A stretch of DNA of 64,000 bases, from positions 29,734,001-29,798,000 of the forward strand of contig JBAIAC010000051.1 in NCBI GenBank assembly GCA_037349315.1, read 5' to 3'. The notes beneath the pieces are model-generated. The model was not told where the DNA came from. It was given only the letters and a program-made list of their open reading frames with translations, and searched no databases. Every line of letters starts with the position of its first letter. Position 1 is the first letter of the stretch. The position numbers and the translations under genes are program-made. This document shows positions 31,191-42,958 of the stretch, piece after piece. The stretch comes from Chelydra serpentina (Eukaryota; Chordata; Testudines; Chelydridae).

Positions 31191-32950
31191 TTAGGAACTT
31201 TTTCCTAATGTCCAACTTAAACCTCCCTTGCTGCAGTTTAAGTTTTCTCCCTCCTCCTTATGACACCCTTTTAGATACCTGAAGACTGCTATCATGTCCC
31301 CTCTCAGTCTTCTCTTTTCCAAACTAAACAAACCCAATTCCTTCAGCCTTCCTTCATAGGTCATGTTCTCTAGACCCTTAATCATTCTTGTTGCTCTTCT
31401 CTGGACCCTCTCCAATTTCGCCACATCTTTCTAGAAATGCGGTGCCCAGAACTGGACACAATACTCCAGTTGAGGCCTAACCAGCACAGAGTAGAGCGGA
31501 AGAATGACTTCTCGTGTCTTGCTCACAACACACCTGTTAATGCAGCCCAGAATCATGTTTGCTTTTTTTGCAACAGCATCACACTGTTGACTCATATTTA
31601 GCTTGTGGTCCACTATAACCCCTAGATCCCTTTCTGCCGTACTCCTTCCTAGACGGTCTCCTCCCATTCTGTATGTGTGAAACTGATTGTTCCTACCTAA
31701 GTGGAGCACTTTGCATTTGTCCTTATTAAACTTCATCCTGTTTACCTCTGACCATTTCTCCAATTTGTCCAGATCATTTTGAATTATGACCCTATCCTCC
31801 AAAGCAGTTGCAATCCCTCCCAGTTTGGTATCATCTGCAAACTTAATAAGCATACTTTCTATGCCAATATCCAAGTCGTTCATGAAGATATTGAACAGAC
31901 CCTTGTGGAACCCCACTCGCTATACCTTTCCCAGGAGGATTGGGAACCATTATTAACTACTCTCTGAGTACGGTTATCCAGCCAGTTGTGCACCCACCTT
32001 ATAGAAGCCCCATCTAAGTTATATTTCCCTAGTTTATTGATAAGAATATCATGCGAGACCGTATCAAATGCCTTACTAAAGTCTAGGTATACCACATCCA
32101 CCGCTTCTCCCTTATCCACAAGACTCGTTATCTGATCAAAGGAAGCTATCAGATTGGTCTGACATGATTTGTTCTTTACAAATCCATGCTGGTTATTCCC
32201 TATCACCTTACCACATTCCAAGTGTTTGCAGATGATTTCCTTAATTACTTGCTTCATTATTTTCCCTGGCACAGAAGTTAAACTAACTGGTCTGTAGTTT
32301 CCTGGGTTGTTTTTATTTCCCTTTTTATAGATGGGCACTATATTTGCCCTTTTCCAGTCTTCTGGAATCTCTCCTGTCTCCCATGATTTACCAAAGATAA
32401 TAGCTAGAGGCTCAGATACCTCCTCTATTAGCTCCTTGAGTATTCTAGGATCCATTTCATCAGGTCCTGGTGACTTGCAGGCATCTAACTTATCTACGTG
32501 ATTTTTAACCTTTTTTATTTTATCTTCTAAACCTTCCCCCTTCCCATTAGCATTCACCATGTTAGGCATTCCTTCAGACTTCTCGGTGAAAACCGAAACA
32601 AAGATGTCATTAAGCCATTTCCAAGTTTCCTGTTACTGTTTCTCCCTCCTCACTGAGTAGTGGGGCTACCCTGTCCTCGGTCTTCCTCTTGCTTCTAATG
32701 TATTGATACATGTTTCCCTTTATTCCTGTAGCTAGTTTGAGCTCATTTTGTGCCTTTGCCTTTCTAATCTTGCCCCTGCAGTCCCGTGTTGTTTGCCTAT
32801 ATTCATCCTTTGTAATTTGTCCTAGTTTCAATTTTTTATATGACTCCTTTTTATTTTTTAGATCTTGCAACATCTCATGGTTAAGCCAACGTGGTCTTTT
32901 GCCACATTTTCTATCTTTCCTACCCAGTGGAATAGTTTGCTTTTGGGCCC
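31191..32950 (-). pseudogene. CR1-C ORF2, RT and C-terminal part
   Basis: Three pieces: linker (32873-32610), RT (32569-31880, [30 protein letters not shown]) and palm-thumb (31916-31191, [26 protein letters not shown]). Frameshifts near 31900 and 31430 and a truncated GVPQG region ([11 protein letters not shown]) break it. The 5' continuation is beyond the LTR element at 36334. Confidence 0.87.
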
Positions 32951-33514
32951 TGTGACGAACTAGGCCTGTTGTTAAGGTTTCCCTGAGTACTGTGTGGGTG
33001 CCTCAGTTTCCCCTATGCGGTGCTTGAGTATCTAGGTGGTGGGACAACGGTGCATGATTGTTACAAAGCCCTAGAAGGCAGAGGCCTGGACACAGAGAAT
33101 GGCCCTGTCTCCTGGCAACAGATGGCCCGGCCCCTCCCCGGCAAAGGTATGAGCTGAAGGTGTTGGAACAAAGGGATCAGGTGACCTCCTGGCCCGGGAA
33201 GGAGAAAGGGGGAGGAGGGGCTGGTGAGTTTCAGTTTGGAGCTGGCTGGAGAGGAGGAGGAGGAGAGGCAGACAGGGTCTGGCCTCCCTGCCCCCCGTTT
33301 GGAGCTGTGGGGGGGGCAGGGTGCCACGAGCTGGGGTCTAAGCTCCCTGCCCCCCGGAAGGGCCTGACTGAGGGGTCCTGGATGTACTGACAAGCTCTGT
33401 TTGGACTGTGTTCCTGGCATCTCTAATAAACCTTCTGTTCTACTGGCTGGCTGAGACTCCCAGTGAACCCGGGGAAGAGGGGTGCAGGGCCGGACTCCCG
33501 TATACTCCGTGACA
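32951..33514 (+). repeat. 5' LTR of the non-autonomous Gmr1-like element
   Basis: Starts TGTGACGAACTAGG and ends CTCCGTGACA. AATAAA lies at 33425-33430. Near-identical to 35765-36328 and similar to the solo LTR at 55574-56152. Confidence 0.95.
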
Positions 33515-33516
33515 AC

Positions 33517-33534
33517 TGGTGGCAGCGGTGGGAT
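33517..33534 (+). promoter_or_regulatory. Primer-binding site, tRNA-Leu type
   Basis: TGGTGGCAGCGGTGGGAT begins two bases after the LTR. It is complementary over 18 nt to the 3' end of vertebrate tRNA-Leu (ATCCCACCGCTGCCA plus CCA), recalled from knowledge of that tRNA. It primes minus-strand synthesis. Confidence 0.8.
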
Positions 33535-34150
33535 GTTCTGCACCCCAGGAATGGCACTTCCTGCAGTAAGTGACTGGGGAGCAGTAGAACGAAGGGGTGC
33601 TAATGAAGACCAGGCGTGCTGAAGGCTCACAGAGGAACGGTTTCGGGGAGCGGAGGAGCTGCCAGGCCCCGGTTACCTGCCTGCCTGTAACCAGACCCCT
33701 AGGGCAGGGTGCGACAGAGAGATGCTGCACAATGGAGAGGTGGCTCAGGCAGTCTCTGATGCAGAGAGCAAATCATGGAGCTCGCTGCCTGGCCCCACAG
33801 GGACAGCCAGGGCAGCGCTGAGCACCGGGGGAGCAGAGACCCCAGCTGAGTGGAGGGACACACAGGCAGGGCAGGACAGCTGCCAACCAGGCTTGCCTGG
33901 TCCAGAGGTGCTGCCGGGAAGTGATTCCACAGCAGGGAGGGAGCCACCAGGGACAGGGCTCAGTGGGGCGGTGACCCCAGGCCTGGCCAGTGAGCTGCAG
34001 AAGGATCCCTCCAGGGAGAAGCGGAGGGAACTTGCTGGCCACAGCACTGCAAACCCCCTTGGGGAAGGCTGCAGAGACAGATCCCTGTGGGAGAAGGGAT
34101 TCCTGTGCCGGGAATGGGCTTCCCAAGGCAAAGTAGAACTGTGGTGAATC
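33535..34150 (+). other. Leader and remnant spacer of the Gmr1-like element
   Basis: No capsid, knuckle or protease motif. The open frame at 33722-34147 is Gly/Ser/Pro-rich and looks like the spacer normally lying between protease and integrase. Gag and protease are therefore deleted. Confidence 0.5.
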
Positions 34151-34162
34151 AGGAGGCAGCCG

Positions 34163-34945
34163 GTGGGGCCCCAGAAGTATCATCACCGGCTATTGTACCT
34201 GGCCCAGGGTAAGGGAGAAGATCCCTGGAGGTCCCTGCCCATCAGAGAGGAACCTTTCCAGAAGGTGGCTATGAATAGGGTGGGCCCCCTCAGCAGGGCA
34301 ACCTGGTCAGGGAAGAAATGCATCCTGGTGGTGATGGATTTCGCCACCTGCTACCCAGAGGTGGTGGCTCTGTCCTCCACTGGGGCAGACACCGAGGCAG
34401 ACGCGCTGCTGACCATCTTCAGCAGAATGGGGGTCCCCAGCGAGGTCTTTACAGATCAGGGATCCGAGGTCATCTCAGCCCGGCTCCGGGGTGTGTGGGG
34501 GAAAGGTGGGGTCTGGCCCACTTGGGCCTCTGCATATCACCCTCAGTCCAACGGGCTGGTGGAGAGAGTTCAGGGGACCGTGAAGCTGATGCTGAGGACT
34601 TGAATAAATCAGCATCCACAGGACTGGGAGAAGTACCTGGCCCAACGATGGCACAGGGAAGTGCCCCAGGAATCACCAGGGCGCTTCCCTTTCAAGCTGT
34701 GGTATGGGAGGAGAGTAAGGGGACCCCTAGAACCAGTAAGGGACAATTGGGAGGAGAAGGGGGAAGACCCCCTGATGGATCTCTCCCCTGAGATGGGAGC
34801 CCATCCTCCCATCAGGTGTCCCCCATTCAGAGTAACTGGGAAAAGAGCCCAGAACCTGGAGAGTGAGGCCAAGGACAGGCTGGCTTTAGAGGTGAACCAG
34901 TCATTCAACAGCCCAGGGCTGGCCAAGGTGGAGGCGATCAGAGAT
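34163..34945 (+). pseudogene. Gmr1-like integrase and RT N-terminal stub (inactive)
   Basis: The integrase core is recognisable: PFQKVAMNRVGPLSRATW, EVFTDQGSEV and YHPQSNGLVERVQGTV. The first catalytic Asp is Asn (MNRVGP, where the element at 19.6 kb has MDLVGP). A TGA follows MLRT near 34603. The next frame has PQESPGRFPFKLWYGRRVRG, then a jump into RT N-terminal sequence (FRVTGKRAQNLESEAKDRLA). The GPY/F module and most of RT are deleted. Integrase precedes RT here too. Confidence 0.82.
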
Positions 34946-35731
34946 TGACCTGTTCCCCAGACCAAGAAACAGGTCCAGGCCTTTAGCGGGATGGCGGGGT
35001 ACTATCAGAGGTTTGTACCCCCCTTTAGCTCCCTAGCTGCCCCCATCACAGAGCTAGGTAAGAAGGGGAAGCCAGACGAGGCAGTCTGGACCGAGCAGGG
35101 CCAGAGGGCTCTCTGTGCGCTGAAGGAGGCTCTAATCCAGGGCCCAATAGATCTAGTAAACCCAGACCGGGCCAAGCCCTGTACAGTGTTCACCGAAGCC
35201 TCAGACACAGGGCTGGGCGCGATGCTGATGCAGGCCTATGCGAAGCGGGGGAGACACTCCATCGGGTATCTGAGCAAGGAGCTGCTGCCCTGGAGGCAGA
35301 ATGGTCAGGCCATAGAGAGGGAATGCCTGGCCATGGTGCAGGCCCTTAAGAAGCGACAGCCGGATATACGTGGGTGGCGCTTTACGGGGTATAGTCACCA
35401 CTCCGCCCCAATGTGGCTGCATCCAGGAAAAGGGGCCGATGCCGAGTGGCTGGTGACAGAGACACGTGGTCAGAGAGGGGACCAGATCAAAAGGGAGACT
35501 CTTAACCAAGAGAGCCCGAATTACAGCCCTCCAGACTGGAGCGCTGGGAAAAGACCTGATCTCAGCTTGAACCCCAGGGGTTTTGAGATGGGAAAAGGGC
35601 ACGGGCCGCATAAACCTTCCCACATGCGGCCTGCGGGTGCCATCAAGCCCACACAACCTAAGGGAGCACGTGGAACTGGAATGGCCTGGTGTGACCAGGT
35701 TCGAACTTCCCCAGGTCACTGGCTAAAGTGA
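34946..35731 (+). pseudogene. Gmr1-like connection and RNase H (inactive)
   Basis: Sequence resumes at AKVEAIRD and then, after a TGA, QTKKQVQAFSGMAGYYQRF. RNase H follows with TVFTEASDTGLGAML and AIERECLAMVQAL. The first catalytic Asp is Glu (TEAS instead of TDAS) and the later Asp block is lost, with unrelated low-complexity sequence after about 35360. The frame stops at 35729-35731, before the polypurine tract. Confidence 0.82.
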
Positions 35732-35749
35732 CCCCGCTCAGTTCGGTCT

Positions 35750-35764
35750 CGAAGGGGGGAGAGA
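35750..35764 (+). promoter_or_regulatory. Polypurine tract
   Basis: GAAGGGGGGAGAGA directly precedes the 3' LTR start at 35765. Confidence 0.8.
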
Positions 35765-36328
35765 TGTGACGAACTAGGACTGTTGTTAAGGTTTCCCTGA
35801 GTACTGTGTGGGTGCCTCGGTTTCCCCTATGCGGTGCTTGAGTATCTAGGTGGTGGGACAACGGTGCATGATTGTTACAAAGCCCTAGAAGGCAGAGGCC
35901 TGGACACAGAGAATGGCCCTGTCTCCTGGCAACAGATGGCCCGGCCCCTCCCCGGCAAAGGTATGAGCTGAAGGTGTTGGAACAAAGGGATCAGGTGACC
36001 ACCTGGCCCGGGAAGGAGAAAGGGGGAGGAGGGGCTGGTGAGTTTCAGTTTGGAGCTGGCTGGAGAGGAGGAGGAGGAGAGGTAGACAGGGTCTGGCCTC
36101 CCTGCCCCCCGTTTGGAGCTGTGGGGGGGGCAGGGTGCCACGAGCTGGGGTCTAAGCTCCCTGCCCCCCGGAAGGGCCTGACTGAGGGGTCCTGGATGTA
36201 CTGACAAGCTCTGTTTGGACTGTGTTCCTGGCATCTCTAATAAACCTTCTGTTCTACTGGCTGGCTGAGACTCCCAGTGAACCCGGGGAAGAGGGGTGCA
36301 GGGCCGGACTCCCCTATACTCTGTGACA
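35765..36328 (+). repeat. 3' LTR of the non-autonomous Gmr1-like element
   Basis: 564 bp, the same length as the 5' LTR, differing at about six sites (for example GGCCTG/GGACTG and CCTCAG/CCTCGG near the start). Ends CTCTGTGACA, followed by the target duplication GGCCC. Confidence 0.95.
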
Positions 36329-36333
36329 GGCCC

Positions 36334-36491
36334 TTAATAGTGTCCCTTTGAAATACTGCCAGCTCTCCTCAGTTGTTTTTCCCCATAGTCTTGATTCCCA
36401 TGGTACCTTACCTATCAGCTCTCTGAGCTTAACAAAATCCACTTTCCTGAAATCCATTGTCTCTATTTTGCTGTACTCCCTTCTACCCTTC
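36334..36491 (-). pseudogene. CR1-C ORF2 fragment between two LTR insertions
   Basis: About 160 bp of the CR1 segment linking endonuclease to RT (minus strand: [19 protein letters not shown] reading). It is continuous with 32950 on one side and 37322 on the other. Confidence 0.75.
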
Positions 36492-37316
36492 TGTCAGGGT
36501 TCGCTCCCCACTCTAAACTCTAGGAGAAAGACGTGGGGACCCGCATGAAGAGCTCCTAAGTTTATTTTTACCAGCTTAGGTTAAAACCCCCAAGGTACAA
36601 AATTCCCTGCACCCTGAGAAATGCTTCTCTCACTGCCACCATCAAGTGTTTTAAACAGGAATCCAGGAAAGGAACCACTTGAAGTTCCCTTCTCGCCCCC
36701 CAAAAAACCCTCTCAAGCCCGTACACCCCCTTTCCTGGGAAGCTTGAGAACAATCTCCTAACCATTTGGTTACACAGTGATCTAAAAACCCACCCCCTGG
36801 GTTTTAAAAAACCATAGAAAACAGTCAGCTTCTTAAAAGAAAGATGTTATTAAAACAGAGAAGGTAAAATCATCTCTGTAAAATCAGGATGGTAACTATT
36901 TTACAGGGTACTCAATTTCCAAACTCAGAGGGATTCCCCCTCTGGACAAAACCTTAAAGTTACAGAAAAAACAGGAATAACCCCTCCCTCTAACACAGGG
37001 AAAGCTCATCAAGAAAAACAAACAAAACCTATTCGCAGTGCTGACTACACTTACTTTAGAAAAGTGAGGTTTGGTGAGAAGACTGATTTTTCTACAGGTT
37101 CTTTCTGTCTTCCAAGATCACTCTGACTCAGACAAAGAGCCCCACACACACACCTTCCCCCCTCCCAAGATTTGAAAGTATCTTGTCCCCTTATTGGTCA
37201 GATGCCAGCCAGGTCAGGTGTCAGTCTGGCTACCTGCATTTCTTAACCCTTTACTGGTAAGAGGATTTTATAGCACTGCATCCAACCCTCTCCCCCTTCC
37301 CTTTATATTTATGACA
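36492..37316 (-). mobile_element. Solo LTR with 5-bp target duplication
   Basis: 825 bp. Minus-strand start TGTCATAAATATAAAGGG, end GCGAACCCTGACA. Flanked by CCTTC at 36487-36491 and 37317-37321. An AATAAA signal on the minus strand (36561-36566) fixes the orientation. Inserted in CR1-C. Confidence 0.9.
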
Positions 37317-38003
37317 CCTTCCTTAGAATTGTGTACTCTATGATTTCATGATCACTTTCACCCAAGCTGCCTTCTACTTTCAAGTTCTCAACGAGTTCTT
37401 CCCTATTTGTTAAAATCAAATCTAGAACAGCTTCCCCCCTAGTAGCTTTCTCAACCTTCTGAAATAAAAAGTTGTCTGCAATGCAGTCCAAGAACTTATT
37501 GGATAGTCTGTGCCCCGCTGTGTTATTTTCCCAACATATATCTGGATAGTTGAAGTCCCCCATCACCACCAAATCTTGGGCTTTGGATGATTTTGTTAGT
37601 TGTTTAAAAAAAGCCTCATCCACCTCTTCCACCCGGTTAGGTGGCCTGTAGTAGACTCCTAGCATGACATCACCCTTGTTTTTTACCCCTTTTAGCCTAA
37701 CCCAGAGACTCTCAACACTTCCGTCCCCTGTGTTCATCTCCACCTCAGTCCAAGTGTGTACATTTTTAATATATAAGGCTACACCTCCTCCCTTTTTCCC
37801 CTGTCTGTCTTTCCTGAGCAAGCTGTACCCATCCATACCAACATTCCAATCATGTGTATTATCCCACCAAGTTTCGGTGATGCCAACAATGTCATAGTTG
37901 AATTTATTTATTAGCACTTCCAGTTCTTCCTGCTTATTACCCATACTTCTCGCATTTGTATACCTTGTACATGTTGGTTCGAACAAAACAACTCTATCCA
38001 TCA
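37309..38003 (-). pseudogene. CR1-C ORF2 endonuclease
   Basis: A 230-residue frame with [43 protein letters not shown] and [10 protein letters not shown]: the APE-type catalytic Glu, Asp/Asn and Asp-His are all kept. It is separated from RT only by the LTR insertions. The 5' end is truncated near 38003, before ORF1. Confidence 0.88.
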
Positions 38004-38020
38004 GATTACCCTTTTGCCCC

Positions 38021-39046
38021 TGTCTTTAGAATGGGTCAGCCTGTTCCTTGTTATCTGTGTGGAATGTACAAGTGTTCTGGTACCTTTTAGGTTTGTTTAC
38101 TTTTGCAACATCAGCCCTTTCCTTGCCAGCTTCTGTGAGCAGGGCCTGCCTCTGGCTCACAGCTTAACTTTGCTTTATGTTAGCAAAGTCTTGATCATTA
38201 CTTTAGCTCAGGCCTTAGGCCTCCTACTGGGCCTCTGATACAAGGATTTATGTTTCAGGGCCTCATCTTACAACAGAGGCCACACCAGGGGAATTGCTCA
38301 ATCTTGCTTGGGGAGACTCAGCAATGCCCCCCAGATATGCCTGGACTTGTGTTCTACAAGCACATGGACTGAGGTTATAAAATAGACAGCGTGGACACAT
38401 ACTGGGCCCTTCTACTGCCCCCACCCATGCTGCAAGCAACAAGGACACTGAGAAGAAAAGACAAGACTCCAACACAGGAGATTGGCCCAGCTTTAAGGAA
38501 CAAACCTGTATATTAAGGGCTGAGATATCCAATAGGGTGAGAAAAACTGCTTATTCTAGTTGCTGCCCAGTCCAATAGGGTTGAGAGTTTAGACTGTGTG
38601 CTTAATTTTCTTTTCTTTTGGTAACCACTTTGACTTGTTATGCTTTGACTTATAATCACTTAAAATCTATCTTTATAGTTAATAAATTTGTTCTACCTGA
38701 AGCAGTGTGTTTGGTTTGAAGCGTGTCAGAGGCTCCCCTTGGGATAACAAGTCTGGTACATATCAATTTATTTGTTAAATTGATTAACTCTCATATAAGC
38801 TTGCAGCGTCCAGCGGGCACAACTAGGCACTGCAAGATGGAGGTTTCCAGGGTTGTGTCTGGGACTGGAGATATTGGCTAATGTCATTCGCTTTCACAAT
38901 CCAAGCAGCTTACATGCCAGAGGCTGTGCGTGAACAGCCAGGGAGTGGGGTTTCTCACAGCAGAGCAGGGTAAGGCTGGCTCCCAGAGTCAAGGATTGGA
39001 GTGAGCTAGCAGATCACTGGCCCAGATAACACCAGAGGGGAATGTC
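38021..39046 (+). repeat. Probable solo LTR
   Basis: AATAAA at 38681-38686 sits in a typical R/U5 context with GTGTGTTTGG just after, and the segment ends GGGGAATGTCACA near 39046. The start may be TGTCTTTAG at 38021. No clear target duplication is seen, so the bounds are tentative. Confidence 0.5.
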
Positions 39047-40080
39047 ACACCCTCCTCTTAGAAAAGGCCTTTGTGCCACAAGAATTACACCCATCACCCT
39101 GATCCCCTTCTACCAACCACCCCTTCCCCTACAAAACTACTTCAGGTCAACCAACCACCATCAACACCCCACATATGACCCTCAGCAGAGTCTGTACCCT
39201 GAGAAGGGAGAATATCTGCCAAAGTGTCCACTAGGGCTTTGCTCTTGCTGTTGCATACACATGGAAGGCACTCGGATAATGCTGCTGAGAGGCAGTGGCA
39301 TGAAACTCTGCAATAAAGATCTCAAGAAGGGTTATCCTGTGAATATTGTTAATATTAGGGGCCATTTGTTGCTCATTCAGAGCCAAATTCTGCCCTCAGT
39401 TACTGAAGTCAGCAGCACTGCCTGGGTGTGACTGAGAGCAACACTTGTTGTAGCTGGTATGTGAGGCCAACCTGGCACGTCCTCTGTTTGAAAGAGTCTG
39501 TTGCTTGTCTTCAGGTGAAGAAGGAGGGGAGTACAGGCTGCAGGACTGCCAGCCTTGAGACATAAGTGTAGGAGCAGTGCAGCCCCACCCAGCAGCCTTC
39601 CTGTCTCCTTGGGGCAGGGACTGTCTTGTGTGTGCACTTGTACAGCACCTGGCACAATCTCATCCTGGTCCTTGTCTGTGGCTCTTATCTCAACACATAT
39701 TAATAAGGGCCACCCCCGAAATGCTGGGGCCCAGGGAATCCTCAGCCTGTCTTTCTACAGCAGGTGTAGGCAAGGTTGATAATGCTGGTGGAGTTTATTG
39801 TGCTGTGGACACCTGAGCCGCCAGTGGTTACAACTTCAGTCACTACCAGCATGTATTGGATTCAGAACAGTATGAAAGTGAAAGTCTTTATAACGATCCT
39901 GGGAGATACCCAGCCCTGTCTGAGTCCTGATACAGGTGTGCAGGAAACTAGGGCTTGGGAATGTACCATTTGACTCCAGGTTATCCCGATATTACTGCTG
40001 TTTAAAAGGGAATGGCTGCAAGGAGACAAGTCTGAGCTATACCTTGCACCCTAAGTGCTGTTCAGTAAGGATCCATGCCA
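39047..40080. other. Unassigned
   Basis: No repeat or gene recognised. It ends where similarity to the Tx1-like LINE begins. Confidence 0.35.
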
Positions 40081-40167
40081 AAGAGGAGAAGTGGTTGACC
40101 TGCTTCCCCTTTTCCCCCCCATTCTCCGGTGTTTTTCTCCCTGCCCTCCCCTTCCTCACGGCCCATC

Positions 40168-42950
40168 ATGGCGGGAGACATGGCGGGTGGGATCCCTGTG
40201 GCAGACCCCACCCCCACTCCCCTGCCCATCCCCCTGAAATCCCCCCCAGCCTCTACCTCGACTGCCGCTGCCAAATCACCTTCTATCGCCCCCGCTGGGG
40301 TGCCGGCAGTGGCAGGCAATGGGGTGACCTCCACTACTGCCACGTCCCTTGCCCCCTCTGATTCTAGGGGACCCCCCCCAGCTGGCGGGAAGGACCAGGG
40401 AAAAAATAAGGGAAAGAGCCCCGCTAATAAGAGTAGGCCCTCCATGGCAGGGGCTACCCCCACTGCCGCGGCTCTGCCACCGGCCGCGGCGTCCCTCCCT
40501 GCTGTTCCCTCCACCAGCACCACGGGCGCCCCACCTTCAGTCCCCAGAGCGTATGCCCAGGTGGCGGTGGAACCCCCTGCCGATTACTAAGTCATCTCTC
40601 CCAGCCACCGCCTCTGTTACCATCCCTAGTGGCCGGGGCGCCTTTCCCACCTTGACCAGGAAGCACGGCGTCCATTGCCTCCTGGTGCCCGCCTCGCCCC
40701 ACGTGGAGACCTACGTGCGGGCATTGGCGAGGGTGGTGGGGCCCACGGCCATCATGGCAACCTCCAAAATATATGGCAAGGTCGTCTTCTTCCTTGCCTC
40801 AGAGGCCGCCGCCCAGGAGGTGGTGAAAAAGGGCCTGGCGGTGGGGGGCGTGTTCGTCCCCCTGGAGCCGCTGGAGGACCTGGATGTCCGTGTAGTCCTG
40901 ACCTCCATTCCTCCTTTCCTCCCCAATGCAGCTCTGCTGCCCACCCTCTCTACCCTGGGGAAGCCTATCACCATCATCAGCCCTCTCCCGCTGGGCTGCA
41001 AAGATCCCGCCCTCCGTCACATCCTCTCGTTCCGCTGGCAGGTGCAGCTTCAACTGCCACCGGTGGCATGTGGCGGAGAGGTGCTCGAGGGGTCTTTCCT
41101 GGTCCCCTACCATTACGAGGTGCATTATTCAATGAGGGAGGCCCGGTGCTACCTCTGCCAGGCAATGGGGCACGTCCGGAGGGACTGCCCCTTGGCCCGG
41201 CACGGAGGAGTGCCTGGGACCCCCGAGCCCCGGCAGGGCGCTGGCCCCATCATCACCGATGTCCCTGGCTGCCTGGCACCCAGAACCGCCCCTCCTCCAT
41301 CCCAGCCCACCATTGCTCCCGCTTGGGCCCTAGGGGTACCGCCCCCAGTACGCCCAAATGAGCAGGAGAGCCCTGCTTCTGCTGTATGGACTCTGGCGGG
41401 GACTGTGGAGAAGGGTGTGGGAGGGGTACCAGCTGGTGTGGGAGACGGCATGCCCCAGGGAGAATCTGCGCCCCCCTTGTGCTGCCCCACCATTGCCTCC
41501 CCGAGTCCCCAAGTCATCATCCTTGCCCCCGACCCAACCCCTGTTAACCAGCCCACAGACGTTGCCATGGAGGGCTCGATCTCCGCTCCTGCCATCTGAT
41601 GCGGAGGCCCCCTGGAAAACCAGGAAGGGAGGCACCGCTTCCGGGTGGAATTTGTCCACCAGTACTGGCTGGGGCAGATGTTGCAGCACCGGAAGGCGGT
41701 ACCGCTCCTCCGTTGGAGTCCCTTCCCACGGAGTCCTCCGATGGAGCCCCTCCTGCCCCTTTAATTGCTGAAGCCCCTGCGATCCCTGAAGCGAGCGTCA
41801 CCCCAGGAGCTGGTGGGGAGGGCCCCAGGGTGGTGGGAGGTGATCTCCCTTCTATCTAAGAGGAGATCGAAGCCCTGTGTCTGACCCCGGTCACCCAGGG
41901 GGAGGACGACCTTCTGCCAGCAGGCCTCAACCTGAGCGACCTCACCCTGGCCCCCCCTTCCCCATGCCCCCTCCCCATAATCCCTGCTTCCTCTCCCACC
42001 TCCGAGGGTCCCCTGGACTCTTTGACCTGCCCAGCCGCAGGTGGTACTCCTCTGACGGCCGCCGAGCCCACTGCGGTGATGGCCAGTGCCTCATGGCCGG
42101 GACCCGAGTTACCAGGGGTCTCCCTCGTTGGCGCGGGGCAATCGACTTCCTTCCCGGGTGGGGGCCCCACTAACCATTGTCCATCTCATGATGCCGTGGC
42201 TCTATCACCTGCCATTGAGCCTGGCATCACTGGGGGCCCCCTTCCGACTCCTCAGACCCCTGAGCCCGACTGAGAAGAGCCACCTCCCAGCTACTGGGGC
42301 CCAGGATCTGGCCTCTATCCCTCTCCCCAACCCTACCCCTGACCCCTGCCCTGCCCCTACTCCTGATCTTGTCCCTACCCCCTCCACCTCTCGCGATACC
42401 ATTGCCGCCCCTGGGGCAGTCTCCTTCCCTTTCCCAGAGGATGACCCCCAGGGAGCGGCCTTTGTGTTTCCCTGTCCCGACCCTCTAGGGGCTGCTATCT
42501 TCCCTCCGCCACCCCCCCTTCGAGCCAGGGTCTGAGATGGGCCATGTGGCGCCGGCCCATTGGGCGCCATGTTACGGGTCCACCCCCTGCCTGCCTGTCT
42601 CAGTGGGCCGTGGGGATGTGTAAGGAGCCCTAGTGGAGGACAACCGGGGGCCAGTGACCCCGACCCCCCCATGAGCTGCGAGAAGAGCTGCGGGCGTTTC
42701 TAGAAGATGTCCACAGCTCCCGCAATAAGGTACAGCTTGCTCTCCAGTGATGGGGGGGACTTTAATCAAATCCTCTGGGCCACGAGGGCCCTCATGGGGG
42801 AGGGTAAAAGGACCGGGAAGCAGGGTGCTGCGCCCTACCACCAGGTCTGCAGCTTCCATGACTTCCTGCTTACCTTCGGGGTAGGTCACAGTTTGCTGCG
42901 TGGCCCAATGGGGGACGTGAGTGTCACTGCCGGCGAGGATCCCCCCCCAG
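40168..42950 (+). pseudogene. Tx1-like ORF1, copy A
   Basis: The ATG at 40168-40170 opens an Ala/Pro/Thr-rich N-terminus with a Lys patch (KDQGKNKGKSPANKS). A frameshift near 40570-40590 moves to the frame ending at 41599, with the conserved block VHCLLVPASPHVETYVRALA and an RNA-binding knuckle CYLCQAMGHVRRDC. Further frameshifts and stops (near 41600, 41860 and 42270) fragment a long Pro-rich C-terminus. ORF1 proteins of this clade bind element RNA. Part of the antisense strand is open only because of its high GC content. Confidence 0.78.
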
Positions 42951-42958
42951 CCCTCCTC

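Larger units (their letters stand above)
32951..36328 (+). mobile_element. Complete non-autonomous Gmr1-like LTR retrotransposon
   Basis: 3,378 bp flanked by the 5-bp duplication GGCCC (32946-32950, 36329-36333). It has two 564-bp LTRs, a tRNA-Leu-type primer site and a polypurine tract. Inside, gag and protease are essentially deleted. Integrase precedes a stub of RT that jumps directly to RNase H, so the RT catalytic core is missing. By my count the LTRs differ at about six positions (about 1%), so insertion was recent, yet the coding region is badly decayed. The element must have been copied by proteins made elsewhere. Confidence 0.9.
31002..38003 (-). mobile_element. CR1 LINE (subfamily C) split by two LTR insertions
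   Basis: The 3' tail is at 31002 and coding sequence extends to 38003, in three blocks: 31002-32950, 36334-36491 and 37322-38003. Removing the insertions at 32951-36328 and 36492-37316 leaves a continuous ORF2 of ordinary CR1 layout from endonuclease to C-terminus. ORF1 is absent. Confidence 0.9.

Noticed and set aside
38021..39046. Precisely bounded LTR with duplication
   Set aside because: Candidate flanks (GCCCC and CCCTC) do not match, so it is listed only as a probable LTR.
40062..42672. Long antisense open frames over the Tx1 ORF1 (for example 42672-42205 and 40523-40062)
   Set aside because: They follow from the high GC content and proline-rich coding on the other strand, and show no motif of their own.
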